Shown here: in pieces, positions 28,896-35,309 of the stretch | Layout: every line of letters starts with the position of its first letter | Numbering within the stretch: position 1 is the stretch's first letter | Assembly: GCF_001399975.1 (NCBI RefSeq) | Contig: NZ_LKBD01000001.1 | Location: 124,001 to 188,000, forward strand | DNA: 64,000 nucleotides | Direction: 5' to 3' | Source: Pseudoalteromonas sp. P1-9 | GTDB lineage: Bacteria; Pseudomonadota; Gammaproteobacteria; Enterobacterales; Alteromonadaceae | The notes under the pieces: generated by a model | What the model was told of the DNA's origin: nothing | What the model saw: the letters and a program-made list of their open reading frames with translations, nothing else | Databases searched by the model: none | Position numbers and translations under genes: made by a program

Positions 28896-29465
28896 ATGCA
28901 AACTAAACTACAATTTCCAAATTTAGACACTGCACGATTAACACTAAACAAACTGACAATTGATGATAACGATAGGTTATTTTCAATTTTTTCAGATCAA
29001 GCTGTGGTTAAGTTTTATAATATTGAAGCGTTTACATCCAAGCAGCAATCTCTTGATTTAATAAATTTCTTTAATCAACGATTTAAAGAGCAAGAGGGCA
29101 TTCGTTGGGCTATTCGCCTCAAAGAAACTGGCGAGCTAATTGGCACGTGTGGTTTTAATTCGTTTAATTCAAAAATGCACAATGCAGTGATTGGTTATGA
29201 ATTTGCTAGTGATCATTGGGGGAAAGGGTATGCCACTGAAGCGCTAAACGCGATTATTACACTGGCTTATTCAGACAGCTCACCATTTGATGAATTATAT
29301 CGTATTCAGGCTGATACCATGCTGGGTAATGGCGCATCAGAATCAGTACTTAAAAAGCTTGGCTTTAAACAAGAAGGGGTCCGCCGCGCAAGTGGTTTTT
29401 GGAAAAACCAATATCACGATTTAACGTGCTTTGGTTTACTAAAACCTGAGTTTACGCCACGTTAA
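28896..29465 (+). CDS. GNAT acetyltransferase, RimJ/RimL type
   Basis: 189 aa. N-terminal TARLTLNKLTIDDNDRLF, central IGTCGFNSFN, an acetyl-CoA loop in DHWGKGYATEALNAI (Q/RxxGxG/A-like), and a C-terminal NGASESVLKKLGFKQEGVRR. This is the RimJ/RimL-like Acetyltransf_3 layout, acting on protein N-termini or small amines. A good ribosome-binding site (AAGGAG) precedes the ATG. Followed by a strong hairpin. Confidence 0.88.
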   Translation: MQTKLQFPNLDTARLTLNKLTIDDNDRLFSIFSDQAVVKFYNIEAFTSKQQSLDLINFFNQRFKEQEGIRWAIRLKETGELIGTCGFNSFNSKMHNAVIGYEFASDHWGKGYATEALNAIITLAYSDSSPFDELYRIQADTMLGNGASESVLKKLGFKQEGVRRASGFWKNQYHDLTCFGLLKPEFTPR

Positions 29466-29471
29466 ATAAGA

Positions 29472-29497
29472 GCGGCCAGAGAGCTAACTCTGGCCGC
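29472..29497. terminator. GC-rich hairpin between convergent genes
   Basis: Perfect 10-bp arms GCGGCCAGAG/CTCTGGCCGC with a 6-nt loop; no T run, but its location after the GNAT gene and before convergent genes suggests termination. Confidence 0.65.
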
Positions 29498-29525
29498 AAT
29501 TATCATCAAAGATTAAGCGCTTTTA

Positions 29526-29669
29526 TTAATCGCGCTCATCCCAATCATAATCATCAAACTTTTTACGCTTATTTTTGTTATCAAATTTGGCTTTCGGCTT
29601 ATCGCGCTTTGATTTTCGGCCAACTTTTGTTTTTTCTAAATAGCTATCTTGTTGCAAACTACGCTTCAT
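29526..29669 (-). CDS. Lys/Asp-rich 47-aa small protein
   Basis: From the ATG at 29669 the product is 47 aa; a longer frame to 29717 exists but the GAGGG ribosome-binding site favours 29669 (or 29672). It is very basic in the middle (KVGRKSKRDKPKAKFDNKNKRKK) with an acidic tail (DDYDWDERD), so it is probably disordered and may bind nucleic acid. It overlaps the end of the DUF413 gene by 11 bp, which suggests coupled expression. No family recognised. Confidence 0.6.
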   Translation of the reverse strand: MKRSLQQDSYLEKTKVGRKSKRDKPKAKFDNKNKRKKFDDYDWDERD

Positions 29670-29997
29670 CATATCCCTCAAATGAATAATGTTGTTCAGT
29701 ACGTGAACTATTCGCACTGGCTCTGTGCGTCACGCTGTGAACCGCTTTTATGTATTTTCGCCAGAGCTTTACTTCATAGCTGTTAGACACAATATTAGAC
29801 TGTATACAGGCCACAAATTCCGATTCAGCAGCAGATTCAGGATTTAAATTACCTGCGCTTAACCCATTTAATGTGTCACCGTATTCAACTAAAAAATTAG
29901 CCTCTGAAATAGTAAAAAAACCAGAACGCTCAATGCCACCGGCAAAATGCTCATCGTCATAAAACTTTCGACGTCCAGCGCGGATCGTATTTGTCAT
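29659..29997 (-). CDS. maoP: DUF413 / MaoP-like protein
   Basis: 112 aa. The pattern RRKFYDDEHFAGGIERSGFFTISEANFLVEYG, then a C-terminal LWRKYIKAVH, aligns with E. coli MaoP (YifE): [30 protein letters not shown] and VWSKYM. MaoP acts with the maoS site to organise the Ori macrodomain around E. coli oriC. Here it sits about 11 kb from the predicted chromid origin. The family call is firm; the function in this organism is inference. Confidence 0.82.
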   Translation of the reverse strand: MTNTIRAGRRKFYDDEHFAGGIERSGFFTISEANFLVEYGDTLNGLSAGNLNPESAAESEFVACIQSNIVSNSYEVKLWRKYIKAVHSVTHRASANSSRTEQHYSFEGYDEA

Positions 29998-30309
29998 AAC
30001 AATATTCTCTTATATTTGGAGCTGTTATTCGGCGATAAAATTAGCCAACAAATATGAAAGATAAATGACACTTTTAAAAAACATTCAATACAGTAAATAT
30101 GACGTGAACGCGCAAAGTTGGTCAAAATGACAATGTTCGAATAGCAAAAATGACTAACAATTCGTTTGATTGTTTTCTTTATTTTATTAAATAAGAATAA
30201 AACTATATTATTCAATGAGTTGAATTTTGGCCTAGTGATTGCTTTAAATTGCTATTAGTCACTCAACGCGACAATGAATAATAAAAATAATTCATTAGAA
30301 GGGAACATA
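29998..30309. other. Divergent AT-rich intergenic region, 312 bp
   Basis: Between the DUF413 gene and the repeat lipoprotein. Very AT-rich, with a palindromic AATGAAT...ATTCATT segment at about 30,272-30,296 just before the lipoprotein start. Presumably holds both promoters. Confidence 0.4.
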
Positions 30310-31071
30310 ATGTATAAAACACTTTCAGCAATTGCCATGGCAACACTTCTTTCAGGTTGTATTGTGCATATCAGTGGAAACACTAATTCTGCGAATACTC
30401 ACATCGAGCGAGAATTAGTGCTAAATGCAAGTCAATTATCTACACTTATCGCCGAAACCGGTGCTGGCTCACTTAAAATTATAGGCTCAGACAGCAGCGA
30501 TAAAATTACAGTGAATGCCGACATTTATACCAGCGAAGATCTAAATTACGAACTTGCACTAACCCAATCTGGTGATACTGCAAAACTCGTTGCAATACAC
30601 GATATTCAAGATGGTTTGCGTATTCACATCAACCAAGGGCATAGCATCGACCTTGTCATCACCATGCCAAGCAAGCTGGCTCTCAAACTCGATGATAGCT
30701 CTGGCGATGTTACAATCAACGGCTTAAGTAACACCATTAAGGTAGACGATAGCTCTGGTGACTTAACCATTGATGGCGGTAAATCAGTATACGTCGACGA
30801 CAGCTCTGGCTCACTTTACATCAGCAATATTCAAGGTGACGTTGAAATTGACGATGGCTCGGGTGATACCCAGGTTGAAAACACCAAAGGTGCAGTCACC
30901 ATTGAAGACGGTTCAGGTGATTTACTTGTTAGAAATGTTACGGGTACAGTTAAAGTAGATGACGGCTCTGGCGATATTACCGTAAACGGTGCGGGTGGAT
31001 TGATTGTTGAAGACGATGGTTCTGGCGATTTAAATATCGATAATGTAAAAGGTGAAGTTAAAATCGATTAA
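30310..31071 (+). CDS. Lipoprotein with DD(S/G)SGD repeat beta-helix (DUF4097-like)
   Basis: 253 aa from the ATG at 30310 (ribosome-binding site AGAAGGG). Lipobox LLSGC at residues 13-17. From residue ~120 there are seven imperfect ~18-20-residue repeats, each with a DDSSGD or DDGSGD turn followed by a V/I-rich strand (DVTING, DLTIDG, DITVNG, DLNIDN). This predicts a short right-handed beta-helix with acidic turns, as in DUF4097/adhesin-like proteins. Possible roles are surface binding or calcium coordination. Function unproven. Confidence 0.78.
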   Translation: MYKTLSAIAMATLLSGCIVHISGNTNSANTHIERELVLNASQLSTLIAETGAGSLKIIGSDSSDKITVNADIYTSEDLNYELALTQSGDTAKLVAIHDIQDGLRIHINQGHSIDLVITMPSKLALKLDDSSGDVTINGLSNTIKVDDSSGDLTIDGGKSVYVDDSSGSLYISNIQGDVEIDDGSGDTQVENTKGAVTIEDGSGDLLVRNVTGTVKVDDGSGDITVNGAGGLIVEDDGSGDLNIDNVKGEVKID

Positions 31072-31097
31072 ACGGGTTCCACTAACTAGCAGGTGAA

Positions 31098-31116
31098 GTG
31101 TAAACCCCCTTTATAC
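31098..31116. repeat. TGTAAA-GGGG motif, copy 3 (reverse, diverged)
   Basis: GTGTAAACCCCCTTTATAC, 27 bp after the lipoprotein stop; a G5 core on the reverse strand with weaker arms than copies 1, 2 and 5. Confidence 0.35.
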
Positions 31117-31133
31117 TATTTCATGCCTGTTGT

Positions 31134-31174
31134 GCTGTTAGGTTTGCTCCATTTTATCGTTCAAACCTAACAGC
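31134..31174. repeat. Perfect 13-bp inverted repeat
   Basis: GCTGTTAGGTTTG (31,134-31,146) and CAAACCTAACAGC (31,162-31,174) around a 15-nt loop, between the lipoprotein gene and the small membrane-protein gene. No T tract follows, so it is an atypical terminator or an operator-like site. Confidence 0.7.
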
Positions 31175-31277
31175 CAAGTTATTATAAATATACTAAAGCA
31201 AGCGTTTCGCGCACTAGAACAATCCCAAAACGAGTAAGGTTTGATATTAAACCAACACAGTTACATAGTTTGCATTT

Positions 31278-31568
31278 TTATTGTGTGTGTTGTTTTCGTC
31301 TCTCTTTTAAAAGTAAAGCCACGCCTGCGCCATAGAATACGGTGAAAAAACAGAAGCCAAAACTCAACATAACATATCTAAAAATATCACTTTGAGCGGC
31401 ATAACCACTTAAGATCCATGATAAAGAAAAAGGTAACACCACAATAGACACACCTCCACCACGAGCGGCCTTTTCAAACAGCGATTGCAGAGGTGAACAA
31501 AAATAAATAAGTACTGGTAAAGCTGTTAAGCCTATCATTACAAGTTCAAATTTTGTAAAGCTATCCAT
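31278..31568 (-). CDS. Small inner-membrane protein, unknown
   Basis: 96 aa with three hydrophobic segments (FELVMIGLTALPVLIYF, VSIVVLPFSLSWILSG and FGFCFFTVFYGAGVALLL) and a basic C-terminal tail. A strong ribosome-binding site (AAGGAG) precedes the ATG. I recognise no family. It is flanked by intergenic DNA on both sides and is likely monocistronic. Confidence 0.65.
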   Translation of the reverse strand: MDSFTKFELVMIGLTALPVLIYFCSPLQSLFEKAARGGGVSIVVLPFSLSWILSGYAAQSDIFRYVMLSFGFCFFTVFYGAGVALLLKERRKQHTQ

Positions 31569-31746
31569 AATTCACAACTCCTTTAGTGAAATAAATATCT
31601 ATCAAATGATAAGGTGTTTGTAGTCAAAACCGATGAAAATCACTTTTAAAAAAAGCAAGTATATAACTAGCTAATATGCAAGATATACTCATAATATCTC
31701 GCGTTTACAATACATTAGCTCGTGATTAATCCTATTTTCAAGTCTT

Positions 31747-32148
31747 TTACTCGTAAACTTTGCCTTTATGTTTAAGCCATCCATGAGCATGTTTATTTCG
31801 CGGATCTCTGTGTGTCCAGTGCATCACGCCACCTTTTTTAGTCCACTCATATTCACCGTAAAACTCTACCTTATCACCCACTTTTAAGTTCGTAATACGC
31901 GGCGCTAAATCAATATTATGCGCAACGAGTAGGGTTTGCTTACTTGCCAAACGCAAAATAAATTTTTGGTGTCTTGAGCCATTATTATCATCAGGCAAAA
32001 CACGCAACACAGTTCCTGAACCTTTAACTTGTATATCACTTTGCTGATTTTTATAAGCGTTACTGAGCTGACGATCATTTGCGTGTAGGTTGATAGCGGT
32101 TAAGAAAAAACCAACTAATAAAAGGGCTGTGAAGTGTTTCATTTTCAA
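31747..32148 (-). CDS. DUF3465 periplasmic protein
   Basis: 133 aa with a signal peptide to about LHAND. The mature part has an OB-like strand pattern (VLRVLPDDNNGSRHQKFILRL, then VGDKVEFYGEYEW) and ends in the family signature HWTHRDPRNKHAHGWLKHKGKVYE. DUF3465 proteins are exported and of unknown function. The ATG at 32148 is followed two codons later by another possible start. Confidence 0.82.
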   Translation of the reverse strand: MKMKHFTALLLVGFFLTAINLHANDRQLSNAYKNQQSDIQVKGSGTVLRVLPDDNNGSRHQKFILRLASKQTLLVAHNIDLAPRITNLKVGDKVEFYGEYEWTKKGGVMHWTHRDPRNKHAHGWLKHKGKVYE

Positions 32149-32325
32149 TCCTTTGAGTTACTACTAGAAAGAGTGAGTATAAAATTAATGTGCTTTTTGA
32201 CGAAGCCTGTTTGTTGGCCTTTGCGTTTCAAAAATCCAGAAATTACATTTAAAGTTTAATTTTCAACAACAAGGTTATTTACTGAAAATGACACATTTTT
32301 GGTGGTTTTGACAAACCATTTAACA

Positions 32326-32354
32326 CTGTAAAGGGGATTTACACTTCCCCTTAC
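32326..32354. repeat. TGTAAA-GGGG motif, copy 4, with extended hairpin
   Basis: CTGTAAAGGGGATTTACAC followed by TTCCCCTTAC; GTAAAGGGG can pair with CCCCTTAC. It lies 13 bp beyond the rmuC stop (on the 3' side), so it may terminate rmuC. Confidence 0.45.
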
Positions 32355-32366
32355 TACTTTCAAAAC

Positions 32367-33725
32367 TTACTCACTTTGCTCAAAGTTAAGTTCAAGTTCG
32401 GCCTTCTCAATCAGCTCTTTTGGCAGTTCTTTTTGTACAGCTACGCCGAGTTCTTTAAATTCAGCAGCTTGTTTAATTAAGTTACCTTTGCCAGAGTAAA
32501 GCTGAGCAAATGCACGGTCGTAACCTTCTTTTGCTTTATCAAGAGTTTTACCAACGCCTTGCATACTGGTTAAAAAGCCATTTAGCTTAGTATAAAAACG
32601 TTCTGCACGCTGCGCCAGTTCAGCACTATGTTTACTTTGCTCTTCAAAACGCCATAATTGGCGCACAATATTCATGCTTGTTAACAGGGTCGTTGGCGTA
32701 GCCACTAAAATATTCTTTTCGATAGCACGTTGATAAAGGTCAGGTTGGTATTTCAATGCTTCAACATAGGCCGATTCAATTGGCATAAATAAAATCACCA
32801 CTTCAGGTGAATTTAAGCCTGGTAGTTTGTCATATCCTTTACTTGCAAGTTCCTCGATGCGTGCATTTACGGCCATTACATGTTGTTTTAATGCTTGCTC
32901 TGCAACCAGTTCATTGTCTGCATTCACATATTGCGTGTAGGCATTCAACGAAGTTTTAGCATCAATGACCAAATGACGCTTTTGTGGTAAAAACACCACC
33001 ACATCAGGTCGGTAATTTCCTTCTAAAGCTTTAACATGAAATTCGCGTTGGTAATCTTCACCAACCCTAAGTCCGGCACTTTCTAGTACATTCTCTAGCA
33101 TTAATTCGCCCCAATTTCCTTGGGTTTTCTTTTGTCCTTGTAATGCAGTTGTAAGTTGCTCAGCCTGTGAAGTAATGGCTTGATTCAATTTTTGTAAATG
33201 CACAAGTTCTGTTTTTAGTTCTGAGCGCTGTTTTAATTCTTCGCTATGAATGGTTTCAACTTTTTGTTTAAAGCCCCTGAGCTCTTCTTGCATTGGCTTC
33301 AGTAAGTTAGACACACTCTCTTGGTTTAACGATTTAAACGCTTGTCCTTTTTCTTCAAATATTTGATTAGCAAGCAATGAAAACTCTTTTTTAAGTTCGG
33401 TTTTAGCATCTTGCAAGCTCGCTAATTGCTGCTGATAGCTGTGTTCACGCTCAGTAAGTCTTGTTTGCAATGCACTGTATTTAATACGCAACTGATTGGT
33501 GCGTTCTTGCTCTTGCTGCCAGTTGGTAAAATTTTGATCTGAGGTTTTTGTAAGGTCCGCCAATTTTTCTTCCAACCCTGCTTTTTCTTGCAAATACTGG
33601 GCTTGTAGCAAGGCGATTTTGTTTTTAGAACGACCTACAGTCACCAAAATAGTCACTAAAAACACCACAAAAAGACATAAAAACGCTGTGATCACTATTT
33701 CAGGTTGGTTTAACAAGGCTTGCAT
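32367..33725 (-). CDS. rmuC: DNA recombination protein RmuC
   Basis: 452 aa. An N-terminal transmembrane helix (ITAFLCLFVVFLVTILVTV), a long coiled coil over residues ~30-190, then the RmuC nuclease-like core: WGELMLENVLESAGL, YRPDVVVFLPQKRHLVIDAKTSL and LVATPTTLLTSMNIVRQLWR. RmuC limits inversion at short inverted repeats and has been linked to defence against foreign DNA. Family call is secure. A 23-bp iteron-like sequence lies within the N-terminal coding region (33,521-33,543). Confidence 0.95.
   Translation of the reverse strand: MQALLNQPEIVITAFLCLFVVFLVTILVTVGRSKNKIALLQAQYLQEKAGLEEKLADLTKTSDQNFTNWQQEQERTNQLRIKYSALQTRLTEREHSYQQQLASLQDAKTELKKEFSLLANQIFEEKGQAFKSLNQESVSNLLKPMQEELRGFKQKVETIHSEELKQRSELKTELVHLQKLNQAITSQAEQLTTALQGQKKTQGNWGELMLENVLESAGLRVGEDYQREFHVKALEGNYRPDVVVFLPQKRHLVIDAKTSLNAYTQYVNADNELVAEQALKQHVMAVNARIEELASKGYDKLPGLNSPEVVILFMPIESAYVEALKYQPDLYQRAIEKNILVATPTTLLTSMNIVRQLWRFEEQSKHSAELAQRAERFYTKLNGFLTSMQGVGKTLDKAKEGYDRAFAQLYSGKGNLIKQAAEFKELGVAVQKELPKELIEKAELELNFEQSE
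33521..33543 (+). repeat. Ectopic origin iteron within rmuC
   Basis: Matches 41,604-41,626 in the origin at 22 of 23 positions; the sole mismatch is A to T at position 12. Core TTGGTAAAATTTTGATCTGA. It lies in the rmuC coding region on the opposite strand. A match this long is unlikely by chance, so a Rep-binding site is plausible. Confidence 0.6.
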
Positions 33726-33807
33726 AAGCGATTCCTATTTGAAAAGACGTGATTAGTATACCTTTTTTGCCATTTATGCCGCATACAAATCAATTATTTA
33801 CATTACT

Positions 33808-33904
33808 ACCTGTAAAACTTTTTTACACCCAGATTGCCATTGAGTAAGTAAAAAAGTGGTTTATTGGCTAGTAAAAAAGTGATCTGTAAACATCTTTTAC
33901 AGGT
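33808..33904. repeat. Intergenic inverted repeat enclosing iteron-like direct repeats
   Basis: Arms ACCTGTAAAA (33,808-33,817) and TTTTACAGGT (33,895-33,904) are perfect complements 77 bp apart. Between them lie two direct repeats of AGTAAAAAAGTG, one at ~33,847 and one at ~33,870. The second reads TAGTAAAAAAGTGATCTG, which matches the origin iteron consensus and shares an exact 16-mer with the origin copy at 41,512. Confidence 0.6.
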
Positions 33905-33987
33905 CAAAAATCGGTCTATTTATTTTTAAATAAAAGTTGGCTTTAATAACCTTAAGCAAACGAATTGAATTATAAAAAGGCTTTATT

Positions 33988-34230
33988 ATGAATACATTAG
34001 ATAATTTTTTAAGCGCACAAAACGGCTATAAAAAACTCTTAAAAGTAGAGCAGCAATTAATAAAAAGCGCTGTAAAAGAGTACCAAATTTCAGAGTTAGT
34101 AAAACAATGTTCCGAAGCGAGAACAGCCCGAAATCAGCAGCTTTTAGCCTTATTTCAGAGTAACGCTCTGGGTGCAGTTACTTTTGTTGGTATATTAATG
34201 ATCCCATATTTAACACTTATGGCTTTTTAA
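33988..34230 (+). CDS. Small protein with C-terminal membrane helix, unknown
   Basis: 80 aa. An amphipathic/helical N-terminal region (YKKLLKVEQQLIKSAVKEYQISELVKQCSEART) is followed by one hydrophobic segment (ALGAVTFVGILMIPYLTLMAF) at the C-terminus, i.e. a tail-anchored layout. Ribosome-binding site AAAAGG upstream. No family recognised. Its promoter region carries iteron-like repeats, so expression could respond to the replication initiator; this is speculation from position. Confidence 0.55.
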   Translation: MNTLDNFLSAQNGYKKLLKVEQQLIKSAVKEYQISELVKQCSEARTARNQQLLALFQSNALGAVTFVGILMIPYLTLMAF

Positions 34231-34244
34231 TATGCGTTTAGAAC

Positions 34245-34270
34245 TAATTAACCCGAGTTCAGGTTAATTA
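34245..34270. terminator. Hairpin between convergent genes
   Basis: TAATTAACC/GGTTAATTA perfect arms with an 8-nt loop, overlapping the stop of the WYL gene. Confidence 0.5.
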
Positions 34271-35079
34271 ATGTATGGTGCAAGCTGTTTTCGGCATTCA
34301 GAGTCTATCACGATTTGCTGTTGCTCAGCGGCAGCTTGGTAAATATCCAGTCGTAAATGTTGTAGCAAATATTTTAACAAGGCGGCGCGAGTTTTAAGTT
34401 CTAACTTTTGCTCTGTCATTTGGTAATCGTGTGCAATCACCTTTTTTTGCAACTCAGTTAAACGGTGATCCGGGCACACCACGAGCGTAACTTCAGTTTG
34501 CCACAGCGTATCATGCGCTTCGTCAAATGTAGCTTCTCCTTCAAATACAAACTCCCCCGAAAAACGCGACAACACAAAATCGCGATAATCTTGGTTTTTC
34601 TCGCAAAATGCACGTACATGATAACGTGTACCGTCAAACACTAAGCTGTGGGGCTGAATAATTCGGTCTTCAAATTCAGGGCTCGAAAGTGAAATGTAGC
34701 CAATATCTAAACGTAGTTGATAGCGAATTGCTTGCAGGATAGGCCTGACTAATTGCGGGCTAATATTGCGGTGTACCTGCGGTAATGTTTCAACAAGTGA
34801 TGTAACAGCCTGCTCGCCTTGAGTATTAAACAGCGCGTGATAGCTTGAGAATTCTGAATCAATAAATTGCGGCGTAAAATCGACATTGGCAATATGTGCA
34901 CGTTGCTGGCTCACAAACTCAAATCCAGTTGGATTAAGCTGCTTGTATTCTGAAATGTATTTCTGTGCCGTGGGGCGGCTCGTTTCAAAGTAATCCATGA
35001 GTTGGCGAGCATTTAGCTTACCTTCCCATAATAAAAGCGCTTCAATTACTTGATAGCGTTTTATATCTTCCCAGCGCAT
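34264..35079 (-). CDS. WYL-domain transcriptional regulator
   Basis: 271 aa. An N-terminal winged helix-turn-helix (EALLLWEGKLNARQLMDYFETSRPTAQKYISEY), a middle WYL domain (ISLSSPEFEDRIIQPHSLVFDGTRYHVRAFCEKNQDYRDFVLSRF) and a C-terminal WCX-like part. WYL regulators bind ligands, often nucleic acid or nucleotides, and control DNA-repair or defence genes. It is on the same strand as the SNF2 gene but separated by a terminator, so it is likely its own unit. Confidence 0.88.
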   Translation of the reverse strand: MRWEDIKRYQVIEALLLWEGKLNARQLMDYFETSRPTAQKYISEYKQLNPTGFEFVSQQRAHIANVDFTPQFIDSEFSSYHALFNTQGEQAVTSLVETLPQVHRNISPQLVRPILQAIRYQLRLDIGYISLSSPEFEDRIIQPHSLVFDGTRYHVRAFCEKNQDYRDFVLSRFSGEFVFEGEATFDEAHDTLWQTEVTLVVCPDHRLTELQKKVIAHDYQMTEQKLELKTRAALLKYLLQHLRLDIYQAAAEQQQIVIDSECRKQLAPYIN

Positions 35080-35139
35080 TGTGTATGCCTTTGATGACGC
35101 AATTTTTATTATTTGAAACTATTTTGACCAAATAAAATG

Positions 35140-35174
35140 AAAAAAGCCAGCCACATTGTTTAATGGGGCTGGCC
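35140..35174 (-). terminator. Terminator for the SNF2 gene
   Basis: Read on the minus strand: GCCAGCC / GGCTGGC arms with a 14-nt loop followed by a T tract (seen as AAAAAA on the plus strand at 35,140-35,145). Confidence 0.75.
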
Positions 35175-35309
35175 AAAAATTACTAACTTAGTAATCAACG
35201 GGAAATCATTTAATCCAGGGATGGATTGAGACAACAACAGCAAAGTCAACATGTCATCTGTAGTAATAGACTTACCGTTTTTAGTTAAGTTCAAATTTAT
35301 TTAAAAAAA

